Positions 1 through 7,500 of a stretch of 64,000 nucleotides of DNA are shown one piece after another. The stretch spans positions 1-64,000 of the forward strand of contig CAZCUN010000013.1 of NCBI GenBank assembly GCA_964502215.1. Reading direction: 5' to 3'. How positions within the stretch are numbered: the stretch's first letter is position 1; each line of letters starts with the position of its first letter. The translations under genes and the position numbers were made by a program. This DNA is from JAALLB01 sp964502215. GTDB taxonomy: Bacteria; Pseudomonadota; Alphaproteobacteria; Rhizobiales; Rhizobiaceae. The notes under the pieces are model-generated. The model searched no databases and had not been told where the DNA came from. It saw nothing but the letters and a program-made list of their open reading frames with translations.

Positions 1-67
1 AATTGAACCAATGGGTTAAACAATATTTATCGTAGTTATCTGGGACAGCCCCAAGCTTTTTTATCAT
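1..67 (-). CDS. Possible 5' fragment of an unidentified gene, cut by window edge
   Basis: Reading leftward from an ATG at 67-65, an open frame runs without stop to the window edge. It starts MIKKLGAVPDNYDK and shows coding-like composition, but is too short to assign. The frame also stays open upstream through the target duplication of the adjacent insertion sequence, so in the pre-insertion sequence the reading frame could have been longer by about 20 codons. No clear ribosome binding site precedes the ATG. It could be a real gene whose upstream region was hit by the insertion, or chance. Confidence 0.3.
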   Translation of the reverse strand, partial: MIKKLGAVPDNYDKYCLTHWFN

Positions 68-78
68 AGAGGCAATAA

Positions 79-86
79 TTTTCTTA
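79..86. repeat. Target site duplication, left copy
   Basis: TTTTCTTA immediately left of the insertion sequence end. The same 8 bases follow the right end at 815-822. Eight-base duplications are the rule for the IS1595 family. Confidence 0.9.
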
Positions 87-814
87 GGGGCTGACATAGA
101 TAAGGGTTTATTTTTTACTTGAACCACCACTTTACAAGTACTTTGTTCAAGTTTGCAACTGGGCGATAATTGAAGCGCCATTCACACTCTTTAAGGAAGG
201 GATGAAAGTGCTCTTTTGGGATGCCATTGTAGCTGCGAAGATGCCGTTTAGATTGGTTCCAAAAGTTCTCAATCCCATTAATATGGTTGTTCTTTTCTGC
301 AAATAGTTTTGAGTGATTGATGCGGTAGTGATGGAACTCAGAAACATCCAGTACATCGTAGGCTCTGAAGCTGTCAGTGTAGACCACTGAATGTGGCCTT
401 ATCTTCTCTCTTATAATGGGGAAAAGCGTTGCTGAGGAAGCGTTTGGGATGGTCATGGCGTGTACGTAGCCATTTCTCTTCAAAAGCCCAAAGACGGGAA
501 TTTTACCACTTGCGCCGCGTCCTCTTTTACCTTTCCTACGCCCTCCAAAATAGCTTTCATCTAGCTCGACTTCACCACTCATCATGGGAACCTCATCGCT
601 AACAATCTTATCGTGGATAGTCTCGCGAAGCTTGTGAAAAAAGAGGATGGCTGTATTGCGATTTACACCTGATAATTCAGCAGCAGAACGTGCCGTAACA
701 CCTGCGCAGAAATACTTAATAAGCTCGTTTTGAATACTTAAATTGAGCCTGCTACGTCGACGAACCGTAACCATATGACATATATAACCTTTTTCTGTTA
801 TCTATGTCAGCCCC
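87..814 (-). mobile_element. Complete IS1595-family insertion sequence (IS1016-like size)
   Basis: The 728-bp element is bounded by perfect 17-bp terminal inverted repeats, GGGGCTGACATAGATAA at 87-103 and its complement at 798-814, and flanked by identical 8-bp direct repeats at 79-86 and 815-822. It encodes one transposase on the minus strand. Length, single gene, GGGGCTG ends and 8-bp duplication fit the IS1595 family (IS1016 subgroup size). Intact ends, intact transposase and an undegraded target duplication suggest a recent, possibly still active insertion. The assignment to a subgroup is inference; the boundaries are seen directly. Confidence 0.93.
115..774 (-). CDS. IS1595-family transposase (ISXO2-like DDE domain)
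   Basis: 219-residue transposase that fills the insertion sequence. The N-terminal 50 residues carry a helix-turn-helix-like segment (GVTARSAAELSGVNRNTA). The ISXO2-like catalytic domain follows, with candidate acidic residues D72 (ELDESYFGG), D134 (VVYTDSFRAYD) and E169 (HINGIENFW), the last in the N-x2-E arrangement seen in this family. The length is normal for IS1016-type transposases, which lack the N-terminal zinc ribbon of longer family members. The ATG at 774 lies 24 bases inside the right inverted repeat. No frameshift or truncation is visible, so it should be functional. Confidence 0.93.
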   Translation of the reverse strand: MVTVRRRSRLNLSIQNELIKYFCAGVTARSAAELSGVNRNTAILFFHKLRETIHDKIVSDEVPMMSGEVELDESYFGGRRKGKRGRGASGKIPVFGLLKRNGYVHAMTIPNASSATLFPIIREKIRPHSVVYTDSFRAYDVLDVSEFHHYRINHSKLFAEKNNHINGIENFWNQSKRHLRSYNGIPKEHFHPFLKECEWRFNYRPVANLNKVLVKWWFK

Positions 815-822
815 TTTTCTTA
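815..822. repeat. Target site duplication, right copy
   Basis: TTTTCTTA directly after the right inverted repeat, identical to 79-86. Confidence 0.9.
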
Positions 823-1107
823 TACTTAAAAGCATCAGTAAGGACTAATTTTAACAAATGACAGCAAATTAGAATGATTGAATTTTATTTTGTCAGTTGA
901 TTAATCTGCTTTAAGTCGTTTAAAAGAATGCATGAAACAATTTCAAAATATTCGAATACAAATGCGAATTATTGGCCCGGACTTTGCTTGATTAGCTGAA
1001 GTTCCGGGAAAGCCTCACCCGTTGGCTTATGGGCATGACATTATGCTCCGAACAGGGTAAATCTCAAAATATAAAGATTCTCTCCAGCTTGGCTGGTATT
1101 ACGCGAG
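823..1107. other. Intergenic region between the IS and the ileS repeat array
   Basis: No convincing gene. The first part (823-960) is very AT-rich. Two small hairpins can be drawn: CCCGG at 976-980 with CCGGG at 1004-1008 (plus CTT/AAG inside), and CCAGC at 1084-1088 with GCTGG at 1092-1096. Neither has a T-tract. The region presumably holds the ileS promoter, but no clear -35/-10 pair was found. Confidence 0.4.
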
Positions 1108-1229
1108 GCAAATCCTTTTGATTTGTTCGCAAACAAAATTAAACACTGTGAAGCAAATCCTTTTGATTTGTTCGCAAACAAAATTAAACACTGTGAAGCA
1201 AATCCTTTTGATTTGTTCGCAAACAAAAA
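1108..1229. repeat. 45-bp tandem repeat (2.7 copies) directly upstream of ileS
   Basis: Copies start at 1108, 1153 and 1198 with an exact 45-bp period. The first two are complete and identical by eye; the third stops after about 31-32 bases, 10 bases before the ileS ATG. Each unit holds a hairpin CAAATC-CTTTT-GATTTG and, overlapping it, TTTG-TTCG-CAAA with a UUCG tetraloop. Because 45 is a multiple of three the array is open in the ileS frame, giving an in-frame upstream extension from an ATG at 1123. The array places up to three structures next to the translation start. Confidence 0.9.
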
Positions 1230-1239
1230 AGCGAAGCTT

Positions 1240-4200
1240 ATGACTGAAGAAAATACTTCTGAGCGCGATTATTCGCAGACTTTGAACCTTCCAAAAACAG
1301 AATTTCCAATGCGTGCTGGCTTGCCGAAAAAAGAGCCAGAGATGATCGCTAAATGGGACGAGATGGGGCTTTATAAAAAGCTTCGTGAGCAATCTAAGGG
1401 ACGTGAGAAATACGTTCTGCACGATGGTCCTCCATATGCGAATGGTACTTTGCACATTGGTCATGCCCTCAATAAGATTTTGAAAGATGCCATCACGCGC
1501 TCATTCCAGATGCGTGGGTTTGACTCAAATTACGTTCCGGGCTGGGATTGTCACGGACTTCCGATTGAGTGGAAGATCGAAGAGCAATACCGCGCCAAGG
1601 GTAAAAATAAAGACGAAGTGCCGATTAACGAATTTCGCCAAGAATGCCGTGAATTCGCAGATTACTGGATTGGTGTGCAATCAGAAGAGTTCAGACGCTT
1701 AGGCGTTGAGGGCGATTTTGTAACGCCGTATAAAACAATGAACTTTCCAGCCGAAGCAAAAATCGCTGGTGAGCTTTTGAAGTTCGCCAAGTCAGGGCAA
1801 TTGTATCGCGGCTCAAAACCAATCATGTGGTCGGTCGTAGAGCGTACTGCATTGGCCGAAGCCGAGATCGAATATGAGATGTATGAGTCTGATACGGTTT
1901 GGGTGAAGTTTCCTGTTGTTTCTGGTTCTGATGAACTTAATGGTGTTCCAGTTGTCATCTGGACAACTACACCTTGGACAATCCCTGGTAACCGAGCGAT
2001 CTGCTTCTCGTCAAAAATCAACTATGGCCTTTATGAAGTCACTGGCGCTGAATTAGAGTTTGGGCCTCAAGCTGGCGATAAGCTTATTTTTGCTGATGCT
2101 TTGGCAGAAGAGTGCTTTACTAAGGCCAAGCTTGAATTTAAAAAAATACGCGATGTATCTGGCGATGAGTTAGGTTCAATAACCTGCGCCCACCCACTAC
2201 GCGGTTGGAAATATTCTACTGGCACAGAGTCAGCCCAACCCCCTCATCCTGAGCCTGTCGAAGGATTGGCAGATGAGGCGGGAACCCTTCGACAAGCTCA
2301 GGGTGAGGACTTAAGTAAAAGCGCTCAGGGTGAGGGTGCATACGACTTCGACGTCCCACTCCTAAACGGAGACCACGTAACAGACGATGCTGGTACTGGC
2401 TTCGTTCACACCGCTCCGGGCCATGGTCGCGATGACTTTGAAATCTGGGTTGCGCGTCGCAATGAAATTGAGGCTCAAGGCATTTCGTCTGATATCCCAT
2501 TCACGGTTGCCGATGATGGGTCTTATACCGATGAAGCGCCGGGCTTTGGCGATGTGCGAGTCATTGACGACAAAGGCAAAAAGGGTAAAGCCAACCAAGC
2601 GGTGATTACTGCGCTTATTGGTCAGAATAATCTGTTTGCCCGTGGTCGCGTGAAGCACGAATACCCACACTCTTGGCGATCAAAAAAGCCGATCATTTTC
2701 CGCAACACACCACAGTGGTTTGTTTATATGGATAAGGAGTTTTCTTTACCTCATTCTGAGCCTGTCGAAGGACGAGGTGATGAGGCGGGAGCCCTTCTAC
2801 AGGCTCAGGGTGAGGAAACTCTGCGTGATATCTCACTCGCAGCCATCGACAATACACGCTTTGTACCTGCAGCAGGTCAAAACCGCCTTCGCGCTATGAT
2901 TGAGCAACGCCCTGACTGGGTCTTGTCGCGTCAACGCGCTTGGGGTGTGCCGATTTGTGTGTTCAGAAATCCTGAGACCAATCAAGTAATTCCAGGTCCT
3001 GATTTTGATAAATCTGAGGAACTATCCCAAAGAATTGAACAAGCGTTCATTAATGAAGGTGCTGATGCTTGGTTTGCTGAAGGTGCTAAGGAGCGATTCC
3101 TAGAAGGCATGGTCGATAATGCATCTGATTGGGAACAAGTTCGCGATATTCTCGATGTTTGGTTTGATTCAGGTTCAACCCACGCATTTTGCTTAGAAGA
3201 GCGTGAAGACCTAAAATGGCCAGCAGATTTATACCTTGAAGGGTCAGACCAACACCGTGGTTGGTTCCATTCATCTTTGCTTGAAGCCTGTGGCACAAGA
3301 GGCCGCGCACCTTATGAGGCTGTGCTAACCCATGGTTTTGTGATGGCGGAAGACGGCACTAAGATGTCTAAGTCAAAAGGCAATATCGTAACGCCACAAG
3401 AGGTTATCAAACAATCAGGTGCTGATATCTTACGCCTTTGGGTGGCATCCTCTGATTATTCAGAAGATTTGCGCTTGGGCAAAACCATTCTGCAAACCAA
3501 CATCGATGCGTATCGCAAAATGCGTAATTCATTGCGCTGGATGTTGGGCACACTTTCACATTACGAAGGTGAAGAAATAGCCCACGCTGATATGCCTGAG
3601 CTAGAACAATTGATGTTGCACCGTTTGCATGAATTAAACGCGGTGGTTCGTGAAGGTTATGACAGTTTTGATTTCAAACGCATTGTCGCTCAGCTTTCAA
3701 ACTTCATGAACATTGAGCTTTCAGCGTTTTATTTCGATATCCGCAAAGACAGTCTTTACTGCGATGCGCCATCCAGCACGAAGCGCAAGGCAGCTTTGCA
3801 TGTTGTGAAGCAATTGTTTGACCATCTCGTGCGTTGGTTTGCACCTATCTTGCCTTTCACAATGGAAGAAAGCTTCCAAAGTGAACGCGGTAATGAAGAG
3901 GCTTCTATTCATATGGAGCAATTCATGGATGTGCCAGCTGAATGGTCAAATCCTGAACTGGCTGAAAAATGGCAAAAAATCAGAACAGTGCGTCGTGTGG
4001 TAACAGGTGCATTGGAAATTGAGCGTCGCGAAAAGCGTATTGGTTCATCGCTTGAAGCCGCACCACAGGTTTCAATTACTGATGAAGCATTGATGGCCGC
4101 AATCAAAGGGCAGGATATGGCTGAAATCTGCATTACCAGTGATATCAAAATCTCTTCAGATACGCTTTCAGGTGATGTTTTCACACTGGATGATGTAAAG

Positions 4201-4344
4201 GGCGTGAGCGTCATACCAAGTTTAGCAGAAGGTAAAAAATGCGCGCGTTCTTGGCGTGTTTTACCAGAAGTAGGCACAGATCCAGACTATCCAGATATCT
4301 CATTGCGTGACGCAAATGCTATGCGCGAGATTGAAGGCAATTAA
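1240..4344 (+). CDS. ileS: Isoleucyl-tRNA synthetase (class Ia)
   Basis: Charges tRNA-Ile with isoleucine in the cytoplasm and edits misactivated valine. Class I signatures are HIGH at residues 72-75 and KMSKS at 708-712. The CP1 editing domain shows the threonine-rich WTTTPWT near residue 240 and GTGFVHTAPGHGRDDFE near 386. From the ATG at 1240 the protein has 1034 residues, longer than usual for alphaproteobacterial IleRS (about 950-1000). The excess is explained by two palindromic-element insertions at residues 335-366 and 504-526, both in frame. An in-frame ATG at 1123 lies inside the upstream tandem repeats and would add 39 non-conserved residues; the family N-terminus supports 1240, although its ribosome binding site (GCGAAG) is weak. 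Confidence 0.97.
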   Translation: MTEENTSERDYSQTLNLPKTEFPMRAGLPKKEPEMIAKWDEMGLYKKLREQSKGREKYVLHDGPPYANGTLHIGHALNKILKDAITRSFQMRGFDSNYVPGWDCHGLPIEWKIEEQYRAKGKNKDEVPINEFRQECREFADYWIGVQSEEFRRLGVEGDFVTPYKTMNFPAEAKIAGELLKFAKSGQLYRGSKPIMWSVVERTALAEAEIEYEMYESDTVWVKFPVVSGSDELNGVPVVIWTTTPWTIPGNRAICFSSKINYGLYEVTGAELEFGPQAGDKLIFADALAEECFTKAKLEFKKIRDVSGDELGSITCAHPLRGWKYSTGTESAQPPHPEPVEGLADEAGTLRQAQGEDLSKSAQGEGAYDFDVPLLNGDHVTDDAGTGFVHTAPGHGRDDFEIWVARRNEIEAQGISSDIPFTVADDGSYTDEAPGFGDVRVIDDKGKKGKANQAVITALIGQNNLFARGRVKHEYPHSWRSKKPIIFRNTPQWFVYMDKEFSLPHSEPVEGRGDEAGALLQAQGEETLRDISLAAIDNTRFVPAAGQNRLRAMIEQRPDWVLSRQRAWGVPICVFRNPETNQVIPGPDFDKSEELSQRIEQAFINEGADAWFAEGAKERFLEGMVDNASDWEQVRDILDVWFDSGSTHAFCLEEREDLKWPADLYLEGSDQHRGWFHSSLLEACGTRGRAPYEAVLTHGFVMAEDGTKMSKSKGNIVTPQEVIKQSGADILRLWVASSDYSEDLRLGKTILQTNIDAYRKMRNSLRWMLGTLSHYEGEEIAHADMPELEQLMLHRLHELNAVVREGYDSFDFKRIVAQLSNFMNIELSAFYFDIRKDSLYCDAPSSTKRKAALHVVKQLFDHLVRWFAPILPFTMEESFQSERGNEEASIHMEQFMDVPAEWSNPELAEKWQKIRTVRRVVTGALEIERREKRIGSSLEAAPQVSITDEALMAAIKGQDMAEICITSDIKISSDTLSGDVFTLDDVKGVSVIPSLAEGKKCARSWRVLPEVGTDPDYPDISLRDANAMREIEGN
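2242..2335. repeat. Palindromic element 1 inserted in frame in ileS
   Basis: Two 23-base arms, 2242-2264 and 2286-2308, are inverted copies of each other with two mismatches (core CTGAGCCTGTCGAAGG against CCTTCGACAAGCTCAG). They are separated by 21 bases. A partial extra right arm GCTCAGGGTGAGG follows at 2323-2335. In the ileS frame it reads PHPEPVEGLADEAG then TLRQAQGE. It lies inside the CP1 editing domain region, between the threonine-rich motif and the GTGFVHTAPGHG motif. Confidence 0.9.
2749..2815. repeat. Palindromic element 2 inserted in frame in ileS
   Basis: A second 67-base copy of the same element: arms at 2749-2771 and 2793-2815, three mismatches, 21-base centre sharing GATGAGGCGGGA with element 1. 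It is read in the same orientation and codon phase as element 1, giving PHSEPVEGRGDEAG then ALLQAQGE. It sits between the conserved QWFVYMDKE segment and LRDISLAAIDNTRF, a place where IleRS orthologues normally have a short loop. Confidence 0.9.
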
Positions 4345-4460
4345 CCATCAACATACAGTGATAGTCTTCATATTGTAAAATAAGCAGTTTTAAGGTATTG
4401 AGTATCTGTAAATATGCCGTGGTCTTGCCTTATTTATATAGCACAAGATCACAATCACTA

Positions 4461-4482
4461 AGTCTTTCTGTTTCGAAAGACT
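4461..4482 (+). promoter_or_regulatory. 5' leader hairpin before the lipoprotein gene
   Basis: Perfect 8-bp stem AGTCTTTC (4461-4468) with GAAAGACT (4475-4482) and a six-base loop, ending 9 bases before the AGGTGGA ribosome binding site of the following gene. It may influence mRNA stability or start-site access; its function is not known. Confidence 0.45.
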
Positions 4483-4503
4483 AGGTTTAGTTAGGTGGAA
4501 GAC

Positions 4504-5190
4504 ATGAAAAGAACTGTTTTTTCAATGAGTTTGCTAGCATCAGTAGCAATTTTGGCTGGTTGTACAGGTGGTACAACATACGGTACTGGCTCTTCTCATG
4601 AAGCAGCTACCCTCAAAGGTTTGAGTAAAGTCTTTTCTCTAAAATCTGAACAAAATAAAGTCGACTATCAAAGTAGGCCTGACCTTGTTATGCCTGCAAA
4701 TAAAAGTGTTTTGCCTGTTCCTGTTTCGCAACAAGTTGCAATCTCTAACGAACAATGGCCAGAAACTCCTGAACAGCGAATTTCTAGTGTGCGCGCTGCT
4801 GCACCAGAGCCTGATTGGCGAACAGGAGACCTTCCTACTGAGTATTTAAATAGTAAAAAGAAAGGCATTGCAGTTACTCGTGTTGATACTGAAACCAGAC
4901 GTCCAGTTTGGGCGAAAGAAGAACAGTGGCTTGAAGATACTCGAAATGATGCCAACGGAATCTCTGAGAGCAAAAAAGCTCAACAGTTAAAAGATCAAAT
5001 TTCATTTTCAAAAGGTGCTCAACGCAAGTTTTTGACTGAACCACCTGTAGAATATCGTACGCCAGCTCAAACAGCAGAGTCTGGTGACTTAGGAATTAGC
5101 GAAGAAGAATTGGATGCTCGCAGAAAAGCTGAAGTTGAAGAAAACCGTAGCAATCCAAATACTGTTAAAGTTGGTAATGTAACTTATTAA
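4504..5190 (+). CDS. Predicted lipoprotein of unknown function
   Basis: 228 residues from the ATG at 4504, which has AGGTGGA about 5 bases upstream; a GTG at 4495 is part of that ribosome binding site and is less likely to be the start. The N-terminus is a lipoprotein signal peptide: Lys-Arg, hydrophobic stretch, then the lipobox LAGC with the modified cysteine near residue 20. The rest is hydrophilic and low in complexity, rich in Glu, Lys and Gln, with no recognised catalytic motif. It follows ileS after 159 bases and ends at a bidirectional terminator. Comparable lipoproteins follow ileS in related bacteria (family recollection, not searched). The role is unknown, probably in the periplasm, anchored to a membrane. 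Confidence 0.8.
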   Translation: MKRTVFSMSLLASVAILAGCTGGTTYGTGSSHEAATLKGLSKVFSLKSEQNKVDYQSRPDLVMPANKSVLPVPVSQQVAISNEQWPETPEQRISSVRAAAPEPDWRTGDLPTEYLNSKKKGIAVTRVDTETRRPVWAKEEQWLEDTRNDANGISESKKAQQLKDQISFSKGAQRKFLTEPPVEYRTPAQTAESGDLGISEEELDARRKAEVEENRSNPNTVKVGNVTY

Positions 5191-5215
5191 ACATCTCATA
5201 TAAGTATTATATAAG

Positions 5216-5246
5216 TAATGGCTCCTAATGAGAGCCATTATTGTTT
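5216..5246 (+). terminator. Intrinsic terminator between lipoprotein gene and tadA
   Basis: Nine-base perfect stem TAATGGCTC (5216-5224) with GAGCCATTA (5232-5240), seven-base loop, then TTGTTT. It lies between convergent genes and may serve both. Confidence 0.75.
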
Positions 5247-5250
5247 GAAG

Positions 5251-5697
5251 CTATCGTTTCTGATTAAAAAATTCTTTTAAAACAAGGCTGCATTCACTTT
5301 CCAGAATAGAAGAATAAACATCTGGTTTGTGATGGCATGTAGAACTTGAGAAAAACCGCACACCACTTTCGACAGCACCAGACTTCGCATCACTAGCGCC
5401 ATAGTAAAGACGTCGAATGCGCGCGAATGATGTTGCACCAGCACACATAGGGCAAGGTTCTAGTGTTACGTATAAATCGCATTCATAAAGGCGTTCATTA
5501 TTTAGCTTTTTGGCAGCTTCACGAATAACCAATATTTCAGCATGTGCAGTTGGGTCTTTATATTCAAGTGTACGATTACCATTACGAGCGATAATTTCAC
5601 CATTATGAACAAGAACAGCCCCAACAGGAACTTCACCACGCTTACTCGCAAGCAGAGCTTCTTTAAGTGCATGTTCCATAAAACTTGCTTTTGACAT
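5251..5697 (-). CDS. tadA: tRNA(adenosine-34) deaminase TadA
   Basis: Converts A34 to inosine in the wobble position of tRNA-Arg(ACG), needed to read CGN codons. The 148-residue protein is of typical length. The zinc deaminase signature is complete: THAE-type box read as TAHAEILVI (proton-shuttling Glu) and PCPMCAGA (two zinc cysteines). The ATG at 5697 has GAGG about 8 bases upstream. It is divergent from the pseudouridine synthase gene with 68 bases between them; tadA next to rluB and rsmD is a common alphaproteobacterial arrangement. Confidence 0.95.
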   Translation of the reverse strand: MSKASFMEHALKEALLASKRGEVPVGAVLVHNGEIIARNGNRTLEYKDPTAHAEILVIREAAKKLNNERLYECDLYVTLEPCPMCAGATSFARIRRLYYGASDAKSGAVESGVRFFSSSTCHHKPDVYSSILESECSLVLKEFFNQKR

Positions 5698-5765
5698 CGA
5701 TTTGCCTCACCAAGTGTAAGAAGCAAAATTGCTTCATAATTTGAGCTATAAATTGAATATCACAT

Positions 5766-6842
5766 ATGAATAAAAAATCAGCCCATAAAGATACGAAGCC
5801 TGAAACAAATTCTGTCGAGGCAAGTAAACCACTAAACGTTGAAAACGATGTGCAAGAGCGCATTGCAAAACGCATGGCACGTGCAGGACTTTGCTCTAGA
5901 CGCCAAGCTGAGGCATGGATATTAGAGGGGCGAGTTAAGGTCAATAATAAGCTTTTAACAACACCAGCATTTACTGTTTCAGATAAAGATAAAGTTGAAG
6001 TAGATGGCAAGTTGATTTCCAAAAAGGAACGTACACGTCTATGGCTTTTTCATAAGCGCGCTGGAACAGTTACAACAAATCAAGACCCGGAAGGGCGTAA
6101 AACGATTTATGAAGGCTTACCAGATGACCTGCCAAGGCTTATGAGTGTTGGGCGATTGGATATCAATACAGAAGGCCTCTTGTTAATGACCAATGATGGC
6201 GGGCTATCAAGGGTATTAGAGCTGCCTGCAACGGGTTGGCTACGAAGATACCGCGTACGTGTTCATGGGCGTATAAAACAAGAACAGCTTGATACACTAC
6301 AAGATGGCATAGCAGTAGAAGGTATTTTATATGGTTCAATCGAAGCCAAGATTGAGCATGAGCAGGGAACAAATTCCTGGTTAAGTGTTGCGCTTCGTGA
6401 AGGTAAAAACCGAGAGATCAAAAAAGTCTTGGGTCATCTTGGTTTGGAGGTAACAAGGTTGATACGTGTTTCGTTTGGTCCGTTTCAATTAAGCGATCAA
6501 CCACCCGGCACAATCCGTGAGATTAGAAGCCGTATGTTACGCGATCAATTAGGCGAGAAGCTTATAGAAGAAGCAGGCGCGGACTTTGATGCACCAATTA
6601 TCAACCAAGCACCAGATGTTGCGCGCTCTGCATCAAAGGCATTTGAACAAGGTAAAAAACAAAATAATAAAGACGGTCGCAGAAAAAATGAAAAGCATAA
6701 ACGCGGCACTGTTCGCGATGATACGCTGTCACGACTTACAACATCAAAAACCACTAAAGCTGGTGGCAGTTGGGCCAAGCAAACAAAAGAAAATGCGGGT
6801 AGAGGTAAATCGCGAACTGGCAAACCTCAGCGCAGAAAATAG
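5766..6842 (+). CDS. rluB: RluB/RsuA-family rRNA pseudouridine synthase
   Basis: Isomerises a uridine in rRNA, most likely 23S U2605. Residues about 35-80 form an S4 RNA-binding domain (RIAKRMARAGLCSRRQAEAW). The catalytic domain holds the family motif GRLDINTEGLLLMTNDG with the nucleophilic Asp. The 358-residue length includes a C-terminal tail of about 100 residues that is strongly basic and low in complexity (Lys, Arg, Gln), which is typical of the alphaproteobacterial branch and probably contacts RNA. rsmD follows after 13 bases, so both are likely co-transcribed. Exact target (RluB rather than RluE/RsuA) is inferred from the neighbourhood. Confidence 0.92.
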   Translation: MNKKSAHKDTKPETNSVEASKPLNVENDVQERIAKRMARAGLCSRRQAEAWILEGRVKVNNKLLTTPAFTVSDKDKVEVDGKLISKKERTRLWLFHKRAGTVTTNQDPEGRKTIYEGLPDDLPRLMSVGRLDINTEGLLLMTNDGGLSRVLELPATGWLRRYRVRVHGRIKQEQLDTLQDGIAVEGILYGSIEAKIEHEQGTNSWLSVALREGKNREIKKVLGHLGLEVTRLIRVSFGPFQLSDQPPGTIREIRSRMLRDQLGEKLIEEAGADFDAPIINQAPDVARSASKAFEQGKKQNNKDGRRKNEKHKRGTVRDDTLSRLTTSKTTKAGGSWAKQTKENAGRGKSRTGKPQRRK

Positions 6843-6855
6843 AAGTAGAATTTAG

Positions 6856-7407
6856 ATGCGTATTGTAGGTGGAAAATTCAAAGGCCGTCCTTTGCAAAGT
6901 CCAAAAGGCATGGGCACTCGCCCAACCTCAGATCGTACTCGTGAGAGTTTATTTAATATTCTTACTCATAAGCTTGATTTTACAGCTTGTAGAACGATAG
7001 ACCTTTTTGCTGGTACTGGCGCATTAGGCCTCGAGGCAATATCAAGAGGTAGCGATTATTGTGTTTTCATAGAAGAAGCTAGTAATGCACGAGGTGCAAT
7101 TCGTGAGAATGTTGAAGCGCTTCAATTGTTAGGGAACACAAAAATATTTAGGCGAGATGCAACGCGCCTTGGCAAAATTGGTACACTTGGCGCATTTGAT
7201 TTAGCTTTCGCCGACCCACCCTATGCAAAAGGTTTGGGCGTAAAAGCAGCCCGATCTTTGCTTGAAGGGGATTGGTTAAATAGTAATGCAATGTTTGTTC
7301 TTGAAGAAGCAACCGAAGCTTTTCCTGAAAGTTTAAAAGGATATGAACTAAAAGATAAAAGAACCTATGGTGAAACCACAATAGGAATTTTCTCGTTACT
7401 TAAATAG
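6856..7407 (+). CDS. rsmD: 16S rRNA (guanine-966-N2)-methyltransferase RsmD
   Basis: Methylates G966 of 16S rRNA in the assembling 30S subunit, using S-adenosylmethionine. The 183-residue length is normal. N-terminal MRIVGGKFKGRPLQSP and TRPTSDRTRESLFNIL are characteristic family blocks. The SAM-binding loop is DLFAGTGALGLEA and the catalytic motif is ADPPY. It forms a translation-linked pair with the upstream pseudouridine synthase. Confidence 0.96.
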   Translation: MRIVGGKFKGRPLQSPKGMGTRPTSDRTRESLFNILTHKLDFTACRTIDLFAGTGALGLEAISRGSDYCVFIEEASNARGAIRENVEALQLLGNTKIFRRDATRLGKIGTLGAFDLAFADPPYAKGLGVKAARSLLEGDWLNSNAMFVLEEATEAFPESLKGYELKDKRTYGETTIGIFSLLK

Positions 7408-7500
7408 GCTCAGAATTTAAATACCACAATTGAGTGATTGGAATGTTATCTCCGCATCTCTATATAAATAAATACATTAAAAGGAATGATTGAGAACCAA

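Noticed and set aside
1108..1229. Possible CRISPR repeats upstream of ileS
   Set aside because: The 45-bp units are directly adjacent and identical, with no variable spacers and no cas genes.
1123..1239. ileS start at 1123 inside the tandem repeats
   Set aside because: It would add 39 residues made only of repeat units. The conserved IleRS N-terminus fits the ATG at 1240.
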